From Paramacrobiotus metropolitanus (taxonomy: Eukaryota; Tardigrada; Eutardigrada; Parachela; Macrobiotidae), in assembly GCF_019649055.1 (NCBI RefSeq), contig NW_026570338.1:350483-414482 (forward strand): a DNA stretch of 64,000 bases, read 5' to 3'. A program made the translations under genes and the position numbers. Positions 12,922 through 22,591 of this stretch are shown here, in pieces (position 1 is the first letter of the stretch; each line of letters starts with the position of its first letter). A model generated the notes under the pieces. It was not told where the DNA came from and did no database searches. It worked only from the letters and a program-made list of their open reading frames with translations.

Positions 12922-13497
12922 GGTTATATGAATACTGATTATCTGTGCCAGGACGTCGGCCCCTCTCCTTTGAGGCAAAGGATCTCGGCTTCTACTTCAC
13001 CAATTTTGTTGCTTTAAAGTACATCAAAATTCTCTAGGTGTAGCGGTGGATCCAAGATTGTTGACTTTTTGCCAAAATCATTTGTCTAGGTCCAGTGGTC
13101 AATCATAAGCTTGTTACCATGGACGCGATAAGAAATGCACACTGTCCTAACACAACTTGACCGAAAACAGCAGAAATATCTGAGCTGCTACTTAACAATA
13201 ACTAATAAGTATCTGTACGAGTACAATACAAAGTAAGAATTCATGTACTTAACTTAACACGTTAGTCATCATCACGTTAGTGATCATTGCAAGTTATGTA
13301 CTGTATGTACTATGTACAAGTAGACAGTCCGTGTTTCGATTAACTTATGTAAAGCGTATCATAATATCTATATTACTAAACATACGTACGGGTTTATTAA
13401 TATTGTGACAGTATGTAAGCGACCGCAAAGCAACACATCCTTGGAATTACTTAGTTTTTAATAGTCATCGGCCAATATTCATCCGTGCTGGGCTTGT
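12922..13497 (+). repeat. long direct repeat, right copy
   Basis: Partner of 10498-11176 with the same start and end words. It is about 100 bp shorter owing to internal deletions. Confidence 0.75.
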
Positions 13498-13666
13498 AGT
13501 AACATATCTGCGGCGGTTTTGGATTCCCACTTTTATTATTGTGACTTGTGAGAATCGCAGTTATGGTAAAACAGATGCGGCCTATAATTCCCACGGTTTG
13601 CTGTCATGGGAACAACAATGCAATCATCGAAAATAATTATGTTGTTGCTTCTTTAGCAAGGCGTTT

Positions 13667-14353
13667 TTAAGGGAAGTGGGCCGGTACATGGTACCAAATT
13701 CGTATACATGCACGAAAACTTTCACTTTCCTGCACTCCCAAACACATTTTTGTTTCGGTTTATGACATTCTACAGCCAGAAGGTTTGTATGCTCTGGCGT
13801 GAAAAGCGTTTGTGCGCGCAACATCCGGTTCGGGAGCTATGGCTGTTAGAAAATTCCAAAAAGTTTAAATGCATTCAGGTGTACCAAAAGTCTGATTATG
13901 GACCGATCTCCCTCAAATTTTGCATATAAATGCGCATGTCTATGAAGATCGTTTTTACACCGATCCAGACTTCCATGATTTTTTTCAAATTTTAAAATGA
14001 ATTTTAAAATTTTTGAAATTCATTTTAAAATTTGAAAAACATGCTAGAACAGTGGATCGGTGTAAAAACGATCTTTGTGGTTATGTGCATTTACGTGCAA
14101 AATTTGAGGGAGATCGGTCCATAATGAGACTTTTGGTACACCTGAACGCATTTAAACTTTTTGGAATTTTCTAACAGCCATAACTCCCGAACCGGATGTT
14201 GCGCGCACAAACGGTTTTCACGCCAGTGTATACAGATCTTCTGGCTATAGAATGTCACAAACCGAAACAAAAATGTGTTTGGGAGTGCGCGAAAGTGAAA
14301 GTTTTCGTGCCTGTACACGAATTTGGTACTATATACCGGCCCACTTCCCTTAA
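13667..14353. mobile_element. TTAA-bounded foldback (MITE-like) element
   Basis: The two halves are inverted copies: arms of about 310 bp (13667 to about 13985, and about 14020-14353) meet at an AT-rich centre that is itself palindromic (around ATTTTAAAAT). The ends read TTAAGGGAAGTGGG and CCCACTTCCCTTAA. Outer TTAA tetranucleotides are what piggyBac-type insertion leaves, so a non-autonomous piggyBac-like element is plausible. Because the arms mirror each other, two near-identical frames appear on opposite strands; I do not regard them as genes. No transposase is present. Confidence 0.75.
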
Positions 14354-14600
14354 GAGGAAGGAACTAAATAAAGGAATTATTTTTGGTCAGAAAGAAAAAG
14401 GAACAATTAAAGGAACGAATGTTTTTTTTTGTCAAAAAGAGGAAGGAAATTTCGATGTTGAAAAAAGTAAGGAAATTTTTGCGGTCAAAAAAGCAAGAGA
14501 TTCCGATGGTCCAAAACAAGAGGAAAATGCGCTAAGAAAACTTTTCAAAAGCTTAGGACCTAGACTTGATGGTCTGTACGTTTTAAAACACAAGTAAATG
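14354..14600 (+). repeat. AAGGAA-rich low-complexity tract
   Basis: Purine-rich DNA with words such as GGTCAAAAAGAGGAAGGAA. The reverse complement of the same words appears at 18919-19013, so the two tracts are inverted relative to each other. Confidence 0.55.
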
Positions 14601-15215
14601 AAGTACTTAATGCAGCAAGTGTTACAACTGAACATATTTTTCGCGAAAAAGTACTGTATTTACCTGTACACTTAATGTGCTATGATTATCGTGAGAAAAA
14701 ATAACAGGAAATACATTACTACTAGTAGACCCCGCGCAAATTGCGCGGAATAAATAAGAGAAGAATAATTTAGGGCAAAAAATAATAGTTATTTTTATAA
14801 ATCTAAGTAGTTTCATCAGGAAATTATAGAACTGCAACTTATTGTTATCATTGGCAAAGACGTCGGCTACAGACTATGCTTAGTCAACAACAACCGTTTT
14901 AAAAATTGATGATAGTATGCTGTCACTACTGGTTCTTTTTTCAACCCGCCGACTGCTGGGACAACCTTAGATATGACTAAATGAATTTTTTCAAGTTTTC
15001 TTCCCGAAAACGGGACCGGCTTTCATTTCAGTTCCAGAACGAATCCTTCACACCATAACTGTAAATCAGTCACTCAAATTTTTCGTCCAATTGTAAAAAT
15101 TAGCTGTTTAATTTAAGTAAAACTGCAGTATGTTCCCCGCTTATTGTTACCATCGCGCTGTAACAAATTTCAGTGTACCATTAGCCTTGCAGTCCGGAAA
15201 TACTGATTGTTATTG

Positions 15216-15233
15216 AATCAATCAATCAATCAA
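15216..15233. repeat. (ATCA)n microsatellite
   Basis: Short ATCA tetranucleotide repeat in AT-rich non-coding DNA. The surrounding 14.6-16.1 kb shows no gene; it holds small GC-rich hairpins at 15534-15573 (CGCGAGC/GCTCGCG and CCGCAG/CTGCGG). Confidence 0.6.
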
Positions 15234-16141
15234 AAACTCCCGTTTTACAATCACAGTATGCATCAAAACGCTTTTCGATTTTCAGTTGGTTCCTTGTTGC
15301 TTTTTGTTCTCAGCGCAGCTAATGGTAAATTATTTTGCATAAAAAATAAATAGTGACTTCAAAATATTGTTATAGTAAGGCAGGTTTGCCTCGTTTGCTG
15401 GTCCGCGACTATTGGTAAGTAAATTACTTTTTTCAAAAAACAAATAGCGATTTCAAACTACTGTAATACAGTAATTATTTTGTTCAGGCTCGTTATGCCG
15501 GAAATGTAAAGCAGCGTGCCTCGCTTGCTGCTCCGCGAGCTCCGCTCGCGCCGCAGCTCGGCGTCGACTGCGGCTCCGCCTTCTATGAAAAACTAACGAA
15601 TTTTTTTCAAGTTTTGCAAAATTTCTCGTTCTCAATACTCACGTTCTTGACAACCATTTTGGATGACGCTCCTAACGACCGTTAAGCAATCACTCAAAAA
15701 AAAAAACTTATTATCTATACCCTCGTAGGCCTGCTGCAGTTAACACACATTACCTAACTAAGCGCATGTGGGATATGCAGCTGCCAGCTTGCTTTCCCTA
15801 AACCCTAAAGTACTAAACATGCAATTTGACACCAACACTAAACATGCAATACCATCTTTCCTGGACATTATTTTCCACAGAAAGCAAATCAACTCGCAGC
15901 TTGCGAGTCGCAAATTTTTGTCTTCAACGGCAAATCAGTACCAATGGCAACCGCTCGTGGACGCGCTGCAACCTTAAATTGGTCAGACCCTGCGAACGAC
16001 AGCTTCTTGAGAAACAGTTTTGAACACTTCCCTGCTCGCAGAATTTGTTAGGTCTTCAGTCTTTCTTTCCTAAAACTTAATTTTGTTGAAGCCATTTGTT
16101 AATGAAAAATTTATAATATTCAAGAACCAAGACTATCGAAG

Positions 16142-16185
16142 AGTACGTGGTTACGACTCGAGATCTCGAGTCGTAACCACGTACT
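16142..16185. repeat. 44-bp perfect palindrome
   Basis: The left half AGTACGTGGTTACGACTCGAG is followed by ATCTCGAGT and the exact reverse complement of the rest, with no loop and no mismatch. It is centred between 16163 and 16164. Nothing coding lies within several hundred bases. Confidence 0.9.
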
Positions 16186-16720
16186 GGCCAAACGCGTTTT
16201 AGCTGTCGAGACAGTGGTGAGGTGGCCAGTTTTGCAATGGTGGATTCTCACCTTTTCCCATTGCCCTTCTGTGTTAAATTTTTTGAAGTTTTCCTTTAAA
16301 CGTTTGTTTTTCTCTGAGGGCGGAGTTGCGATGGCAAATCTACCCACTAAGGGCTATCGAATGATACGTAGACATAGAAGTTTGATTCGGTGGATCGAGC
16401 TGACGAACTCGACAGTGGGGATTTCGTTAAGGCTTACGCGATTATTATAATAATATTATTATTATAGTGATTTTATCAACATACGAGTAAATACGGAATA
16501 CAGTGCGATCTAGGTAATGCGCTTTGATGTACTGAATCATGCAAAGCCTGCATCAGCCTTTTGGTCAAAGACTAAGCATCAGTGGCGGTTGCCTCTGATG
16601 TCTCACCGGGCAGCCCCACATGCAAAAAATGATATCCTCTTTGAAGTATACTGCCATTCCACATTTACAATATCTCGGCTCATTGTTGAAACATGTAAAG
16701 ATGTGGCGCCTGGCGCCAAC

Positions 16721-16854
16721 TGTGATGTACTGTAACCTTGCGGTTGGCAACGGTATGGTTGCCAACCTAGATGTACGTACACAGGTCACTATTTGACCAT
16801 CAGTTGACTGCCGGCGATGATGAAGTAAAGTTGTATTTTTATGAATACATGACA
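16721..16854 (+). repeat. 5' LTR
   Basis: 134 bp, starting TGTGATG and ending ATGACA, matching 17931-18064. It contains a CGGTTGGCAACGGTATGGTTGCC inner inverted repeat (GGTTGGCAAC/GTTGCC). Confidence 0.9.
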
Positions 16855-16960
16855 TTGGCGTGAAGGCCTAAGATCATTTAAAAGGCAACTATGTCTACGC
16901 CTACGGGTAATACTAGCAGTGCCGCACGGCCTCCATCACTATGCCGCACGGCCTCCATCA

Positions 16961-17027
16961 CAACGGTATGGTTGCCAACCTAGATGTACGTACACAGGTC
17001 ACTATTTGACCATCAGTTGACTGCCGG
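16961..17027 (+). repeat. internal duplicate of an LTR segment
   Basis: 67 bp identical to the middle of the LTR, from CAACGGTATGG to GACTGCCGG. It supplies the start codon and the first 15 or so codons of the gag frame. Just before it, GCCGCACGGCCTCCATCAC occurs twice in tandem (about 16920-16960). Confidence 0.85.
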
Positions 17028-17796
17028 AGCGGAAGCGGGAAAGGGACAACAATTATTAAGGATTGTGCCGTTTGACCCCGCCACGATGGAATGGCCGTAC
17101 TGGAAGCTGAGATTGAAGAATCATCTCTTCCTGATCAAAGTACCGACGGATTACCATGTGGCCTTTCTTCTGGATGCCCTGAGTCCGGAGCCATTCGAAC
17201 TTTTGGCAAAGATGTGCAAGCCGCAAGAACCGATGGATTTACCGATCGCCGACCTATACGCACGCCTGGATTCTGCTTACACGGTACCGACAATGTGGAT
17301 CGCCCAGTGGGTGAAATTCTTTAGTACAAAGCAGAAGCCAGAAGCGACCTTGATCCAGTTCTCGTGTGACCTTCGGGCGAAGGCGGAGACATGTAACTTT
17401 CCGGACGACGTAAGGGAGAAGAATATGATTGCAGCATTCGTCATGGGGCTGAAAGATGAAGTGGCGACGAAGAAGCTCTGTACAAAGTCGTTGGCAACAC
17501 TTCAGGACGCCTTGAATGCTGCCATTGAAATAGAAATGACCAGAAAAGAGTTGCAAATGGACGATATGAAAACTGAAGTCAACAAGATTTCCCAGAAAGG
17601 AAGGAAGAACAGTCAGGGTGCCGGGAAAGAGTGTTACCGGTGTGGCCGCCGCAACCATTCCCCGGGCAGCTGTTACTTCCGCGACAAGCGGTGCAACACT
17701 TGTGACGAAAAAGGGCATTCGTCCCGGAAGTGTCCCGAGCGAACGAGTAACAAGTACATTTCCGCCGAGGAGCGAAGGCCATACGACATCCTGTAA
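16984..17796 (+). CDS. Gag-like nucleocapsid protein of the LTR element
   Basis: An intact 270-residue frame. Residues about 25-190 resemble the Ty3/Gypsy-type retrotransposon gag (capsid) domain: an FDP...W..W/Y start (FDPATMEWPYWKLRLKNHL), mixed helices, then the FVMGLKDE and LQDAL segments typical of its C-terminal half. Two CCHC zinc knuckles end the protein at about residues 218-231 (CYRCGRRNHSPGSC) and 238-251 (CNTCDEKGHSSRKC); both keep Cx2Cx4Hx4C spacing and should bind RNA. The first 15 residues come from a copied piece of LTR. The translated frame ends 134 bases before the 3' LTR. The role is packaging of the element's RNA; all enzymes must come in trans. Confidence 0.88.
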   Translation: MYVHRSLFDHQLTAGAEAGKGQQLLRIVPFDPATMEWPYWKLRLKNHLFLIKVPTDYHVAFLLDALSPEPFELLAKMCKPQEPMDLPIADLYARLDSAYTVPTMWIAQWVKFFSTKQKPEATLIQFSCDLRAKAETCNFPDDVREKNMIAAFVMGLKDEVATKKLCTKSLATLQDALNAAIEIEMTRKELQMDDMKTEVNKISQKGRKNSQGAGKECYRCGRRNHSPGSCYFRDKRCNTCDEKGHSSRKCPERTSNKYISAEERRPYDIL

Positions 17797-17930
17797 CTTT
17801 GAGCTCCAGTCGGGATGAACGCATGGAAAGCGCCGGCGAGTAAAGTTTACCATGTTGATGTATTAATTTTGTACGTTTGTACGAGTAAGGTCATAACCTT
17901 TTTTTTTCTTTTTTTTATAAGAAAGAAAGG

Positions 17931-18064
17931 TGTGATGTACTGTAACCTTGCGGTTGGCAACGGTATGGTTGCCAACCTAGATGTACGTACACAGGTCACT
18001 ATTTGACCATCAGTTGACTGCCGGCGATGATGAAGTAAAGTTGTATTTTTATGAATACATGACA
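17931..18064 (+). repeat. 3' LTR
   Basis: 134 bp identical to the 5' LTR, preceded by the purine tract at 17919-17930 and followed by the CCAAC target duplication. Confidence 0.9.
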
Positions 18065-18069
18065 CCAAC

Positions 18070-18900
18070 TATATCTGTGAAGTATGCAGAAAAAAATTGA
18101 ACTTTGAACGTCGTGAAATAGCAAATAATTGCACGCTATTGATGCATCACATATTTGCTTAAACCCATTAATGGCTTTGCTTTCCAAATATTTGGAAAGC
18201 GCAAAAGATTACTGCTCTTCACCATTAATGAAATCGTTGATACTTATTAATTATTCAATTAGCTAACTAGTAACTTTTTTACACCTATCAGTGACGCATG
18301 CAGTACTTTGTAGAAACTAAAAGTTCACTTGGTCAGAACTTATGCACACGCGCAACTGTATGCTACGAAACGCTGCGACCACCTTGTAAATGTACAATCA
18401 TAATTATGACAGTTATCTTAACATTTAATCAACAACATAATAATTATGATAATTAGCTACAAATTTGTAATAATACAGAAGAATATACTAGAATACTACT
18501 AATAACATGTACTCAGTATATGATGCTAGAATTACTAATTACATAATACAGGAGTACAATCTATAATTATTACTTTACAAATTAGTGACATTGTTAACAT
18601 TATTGTTAATTATTATTGTAATGTACGGAGCCTGGACATACGACGCTGCTGAATACCGCTTCTTACACTGCAAAACGCGGCGCTCAAATGCGCTTATACG
18701 AGAATACAGAGTACATGCTTTCAAAAACTGTAATCCCAGTACCGGTAGCTTTTAGAAATTAGAAACAGATTTTACAGAGTAATTCTGAAAGATGCAGCCT
18801 GCAGTGAGTGCAATCCTGCATTCAGTGTTCTTAGCTATCCCAAAGGAAGATTTTCATAAACCGTTATGCCATTCTGCTTCCTGTGGCTGTGACCCACGTT
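18070..18900. other. AT-rich stretch without a visible gene
   Basis: Long runs of A/T words (TAATTAT, ATAATTAC) and no frame with family resemblance on either strand. Confidence 0.5.
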
Positions 18901-18918
18901 TGAGTTGTTCGCCACACA

Positions 18919-19013
18919 AGAATTTCCTTCCTTTTTCGACAATTAAAATTTCCTTCCTCTTTTTGACCAAAAAACATTCCTTCCTTTATTTATTCCTTCC
19001 TCCTTTTTGACCT
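18919..19013 (-). repeat. inverted copy of the AAGGAA-rich tract
   Basis: CCTTCC-rich DNA whose reverse complement shares words such as GGTCAAAAAGAGGAAGGAA with 14354-14600. Confidence 0.55.
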
Positions 19014-19021
19014 TGGCCCGC

Positions 19022-19070
19022 AAATAACTCGCGTCAAGTTATAGCGTTAAGTTTTAACTGCCCAGGTCTG
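19022..19070 (+). repeat. short direct repeat flanking the GH19/GPCR segment, left
   Basis: About 48 bp (AAATAACTCGCGTCAAG ... AACTGCCCAGGTC) recur with few changes at 21973-22020, about 3 kb away. Confidence 0.6.
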
Positions 19071-19446
19071 ATGGGGAGCAGCCGCCCACACAGCCACCAC
19101 AACCGCCGAGTGGAGGTATAATACAGCTATGGTTGATACCAACCTGAGTATTTATAATAATGAACGACTAAATAGTAAAAGCATATTGCTTTTACGAATA
19201 TCGTGCAAACAGGTGTCTCTATGCTGAGGTGTTCCTGTTGGTTGCACGCTGTTTATATATTCCGATTATTACTTGAAATTGCAAACGCAGGCCGACTGAC
19301 CGATATCCGACTGACCGATATCCATTTTCCCGAAACTGTATGTATGATATTACTGTGACCTAATACTGGGTGTATTACGTAATGCCGAGTACCGATGCAT
19401 TGCCGACAGCAGTTATAGCAAAGTGTAAAAAATATGCTCTTTTCAG

Positions 19447-19990
19447 GATATTTAATCAACCTATAGGAATTCCGCACAGCGGTGACGTCCAACGGATACC
19501 CCAGTCATCGGAGGAGCAGTACAACAACATCAACAGCCGAGCCGCCGGCTCCGGTTCCATCACGACCAAGCGCGAACTGACCATGTTCCTGGCCAATATA
19601 TTGCATGAATCCGATGGTCTACGCGCAAAAGGAGAGCACAGTCCCATTAGCGCCCCTTACGCTCCGTATCCCGGCAGAAACTACCACGGACGCGGTTACA
19701 TTATGCTGAGTCACTACTACAACTACCGCGACGCTTCTCAGGCGCTGTCTGGGGATCATCGCCTAATGGAACCCGGATCTGATGAAGAATGACGACCGCA
19801 TTGCCTGAGACACCGCTTTCTGGTTCGGGAAGGACCGTGTGCACTCGCAGGCCGGCATTTCTGAAGGTCACTTTGGGGTGTCGATCCAGTTTATATTAAC
19901 GACGGAATTGAGTGCGTGCCCAGCGGGACGCCACGAGCCCGAAGACGTTTTGAAAAGTACAAAAAGATTTTTCAAGCTTTTAGCTTGCCA
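19447..19990 (+). pseudogene. decayed GH19 chitinase-like sequence
   Basis: The translation after a TTTTCAG acceptor at 19446 contains GH19 (class I/II chitinase, lysozyme-like fold) landmarks in order: FLANILHESDGLRAKGE, where the Glu after His is the family's general acid; YHGRGYIMLSHYYNY, the YYGRGP..L..NYNYG region; then in other frames DTAFWF and NDGIEC near the C terminus. The coding line needs at least two frame changes (about 19770 and 19895) and meets an in-frame TGA at about 19806 where the family usually has a coding residue. No signal-peptide exon was found. The enzyme would cut chitin; this copy is unlikely to work as it stands. Confidence 0.75.
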
Positions 19991-20271
19991 GAATCTCCTA
20001 TTGAACGTGGCTGTTATAATTAGTTTTTTAAAATTAACTTGCCTCATACAAAAGCGGCGCGTGTTTACAAATATGTGCAAAATTATTCGTAATCACGCTG
20101 CGTCGAATGTTAAATCCTGCATGTATGATAAACAGACTCACTGACAGCTGTTTGTAATTTGACGTAAAAACTGATGTTGAAACGGTGATGAAAAAATAAG
20201 TAAGAGCACAGTAAATAAATATTAGCACAGTATTCAGAGAATAAGTAATTCAGATTGCTTTGGTGAATAAA

Positions 20272-21240
20272 TTACTGTCTTTTAAAACAGCTGACAACAG
20301 CGCGTCGCAGATTGGCCATGGATAGCATCAGCAAAACCGGATCAAATGCAGCATGAATTAGCTTTAGCAACACGGTCACCGTGTAGAACGTGGCATCCTG
20401 CGAGTTGATCCAGTAAAAAACATTTCCAGGCGTCCAGCATATTACGACACTGATCGTCAACAGCGTCAGAACAGCGACCGAATGTGAATCCGTCGTTCTC
20501 CGTTGCCGGGTGGGTTTCGGTGGCCGGCTTTTGGTGGATGTTTCATGGGAGCCACCGTTTCGCGATGGGCGAACAGCCCGACCGCCTTTACATCTCCGGA
20601 CTAAGAGTAGTGGATACGTCAGAACTATGACAACTTCCTGGATATTAAAGAACAGTATGCTGGCGGAGCGTATCCAGGAAGGTGCGCCAGGAAAACCAAA
20701 CTGAAATGCGCAGACTTTATCGGCAGCCGGTATCCGGTAGAGCGCTGCATCGAAGGCTATCGGCGGAGCGTAATAGCTTAGGCAGACAAATATAAAGGTC
20801 AAGTTGATAGCCCATGCGACTTTCTTCGTGTGAAAGCGCTTATAGAAGAACGGTGCCGTTATGGCGCACATACGGTTGACGCAGATTAACATGTGGCAAC
20901 CTGGTAAAACGGAGCTGATGGCTTGGCGAATCAGTAAATGTACGGCGCAAAAAGAAGAAATAAGATTAACAGGGAGGAAATCCTTGATCAAGAGCGATAC
21001 CGGGCTCTGCAAGCACGCATTGCATATGTTGCTAACGGACAGGATGAGCATGTACACGGTAAACGATGTCCATGGAGTAGTCATGCGTACAGTCAAAATG
21101 TACAGGAGAAAAGCGTTCAGTGGAATGACAACGGCACAGCAGATGGCTGTCCACGACTGCAGCTGATTCCAGTTTGATGAAATGTAGTTAATGTAATACG
21201 AAGGTTCGCTGGAAACGTTGGATGAAGTCAGATTTCCCAT
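20272..21240 (-). CDS. divergent rhodopsin-family G-protein-coupled receptor
   Basis: Single-exon frame of 322 residues from the ATG at 21240; the frame is open further back but the next codons have no ATG. The extracellular N terminus carries NLT and NVS glycosylation sites. Seven hydrophobic segments follow: TM1 about 31-51, TM2 60-83, TM3 about 98-122, TM4 to TM5, a basic third loop with many Arg/Lys/Ser, TM6 with CWTP, and TM7. The TM3 cysteine and a cysteine in the second outer loop could pair. Class A signature motifs are altered: NRM instead of DRY at the end of TM3, and DPVLL instead of NPxxY in TM7. Ligand unknown. A LTTACCAG-like acceptor just upstream suggests a possible 5' exon. 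It lies on the strand opposite the UNC80-like exons. Confidence 0.75.
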   Translation of the reverse strand: MGNLTSSNVSSEPSYYINYISSNWNQLQSWTAICCAVVIPLNAFLLYILTVRMTTPWTSFTVYMLILSVSNICNACLQSPVSLLIKDFLPVNLISSFCAVHLLIRQAISSVLPGCHMLICVNRMCAITAPFFYKRFHTKKVAWAINLTFIFVCLSYYAPPIAFDAALYRIPAADKVCAFQFGFPGAPSWIRSASILFFNIQEVVIVLTYPLLLVRRCKGGRAVRPSRNGGSHETSTKSRPPKPTRQRRTTDSHSVAVLTLLTISVVICWTPGNVFYWINSQDATFYTVTVLLKLIHAAFDPVLLMLSMANLRRAVVSCFKRQ

Positions 21241-21972
21241 TCCAAGCTTATGCACGCAAGCGCCTACAAGCTCACAATTCAACGCAGCTGGTAAGATATT
21301 ATATTTATCCGTATGTTATGGTAAATTTAAATTAAACTCAATCCTGGTAATGTCTACAGAACTGCAGAAAGTGTATGGGCCATTTTCAGCATGTTCCTAA
21401 TGCACTAGAACAGTTATGAAACAAGTTTTGGCAAAAAATCTTTTCGTACTGTTTTCTGGCATGAATTAACGGGATATTCAGATTAACACCGGTTTATGAT
21501 TAAACTACGGTAAGACGTAATGCGGGAAGACATCCGAGCTTTTTCGCTAAGAGGGTTAATCTGGCAAATAACTGGTTCATTGCTCGTAAAGGTCAAACCC
21601 AGCTGTTCTCGCAGGTGTATATAAAACTGTACGCCCACCTTTGACGGCAAAGGCACAACATGCAGCTCACGCATATGCCGCAATTCGCGGACCAAGTTCC
21701 CAAATATCTTGGTTGTTTAAATTTCACTGCAATGACGCGAATACAGGTTGCTATTACCATGGCCACGAGTACAGAATTTTAGAAGCAGATGACGTTCTTG
21801 TGCTGTTCATGTGATGTAAATTATCTCCAGGTGGACTTAAAAAATATTTTCAAATTTTAGAAATTTGTTTGTTATTTATCGTATGGCATCTCCATTGGCG
21901 CAACCTACCACCTCGGTGCGGGTAACAATATTTTGAACTAGTTGAGTTATTTGTTAAAACTCGGTAACTCGG

Positions 21973-22020
21973 AAATAACTCACGTTAAGTTATAGAGTTA
22001 AGTTGTAACTGCCCAGGTCA
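21973..22020 (+). repeat. short direct repeat flanking the GH19/GPCR segment, right
   Basis: Partner of 19022-19070: ATAACTCACGTTAAG ... GTAACTGCCCAGGTC. Confidence 0.6.
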
Positions 22021-22591
22021 GGTTACTACCATCATCTCTCTCGCCTGATTAAAAAGAACCTAGCTTAATGTCCCCTTTGTGCACTGCCGCCAAAAATTCA
22101 CCAAAAAAGCGGTGCAGACGCTACAATGACCTCCTACAGGTGGCGGAGAGCGTAGTAGACTGGCACAGCAACGTTAACTGCAGGCCGAGCAGGGCCATCA
22201 CGCCGTGTCGCACTGCACGAGACTGCCGAGTTGAACCAACAGATTTGGAACATTTTTTATAAAAAGCAATTCAAGCAATCACCAGCAGAAGTGTTTTGTT
22301 TTTCCTTTGTTTACGTGTTTGTATTTTGTGTTTGCTCTTAAATTATAATTCTTATCTGCTGCACTGATAATTCTGCATTACCAATATAACTGTTTTTCCA
22401 TTACGAGACGAGGCAGTCTGCAACTCTGCATACTTATCGTGAATTATCATTTATCGTCCGATTCCATACTTATAATTTACTAGACATTTGAGTTCCTCGG
22501 CAAAACCCTGACGCTGCCTGATCCTCATGCTTATGAGGGCTCGATGCGCAAATGGTTTGCGAGTGTTTACCGGTGTCATGCCATCTTCTAG

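Larger units (their letters stand above)
16716..18069 (+). mobile_element. complete gag-only LTR retrotransposon (non-autonomous)
   Basis: A 1,344-bp element (16721-18064) flanked by the direct repeat CCAAC (16716-16720 and 18065-18069), the 5-bp target duplication expected of LTR elements. The two 134-bp LTRs are identical by eye and run from TGTGATG to CATGACA. A purine tract AAGAAAGAAAGG sits directly before the 3' LTR. One base after the 5' LTR is TGGCG, a possible primer-binding site. The only gene inside is a gag-like frame; there is no protease, reverse transcriptase or integrase, and no room for them. This matches the terminal-repeat-with-GAG class described in plants. Identical LTRs imply a recent insertion that depended on another element's enzymes. 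Confidence 0.9.

Noticed and set aside
10416-13500. A CRISPR-like array or bacterial contamination
   Set aside because: Repeats are long, diverged and unevenly spaced; adjacent sequence is spliced eukaryotic DNA.
13708-14318. Two similar 73-75 codon frames facing each other
   Set aside because: They are mirror translations of the two arms of a foldback element, not paralogous genes.
14196-14597. 133-codon frame on plus
   Set aside because: Runs from a foldback arm into an AAGGAA-rich tract; composition follows the repeat.
17254-17853. 199-codon minus-strand frame inside the retroelement
   Set aside because: Antisense shadow of the gag frame.
22068-22262. 64-codon frame as a further UNC80-like exon
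   Set aside because: No recognisable UNC80 text and no fitting splice sites.
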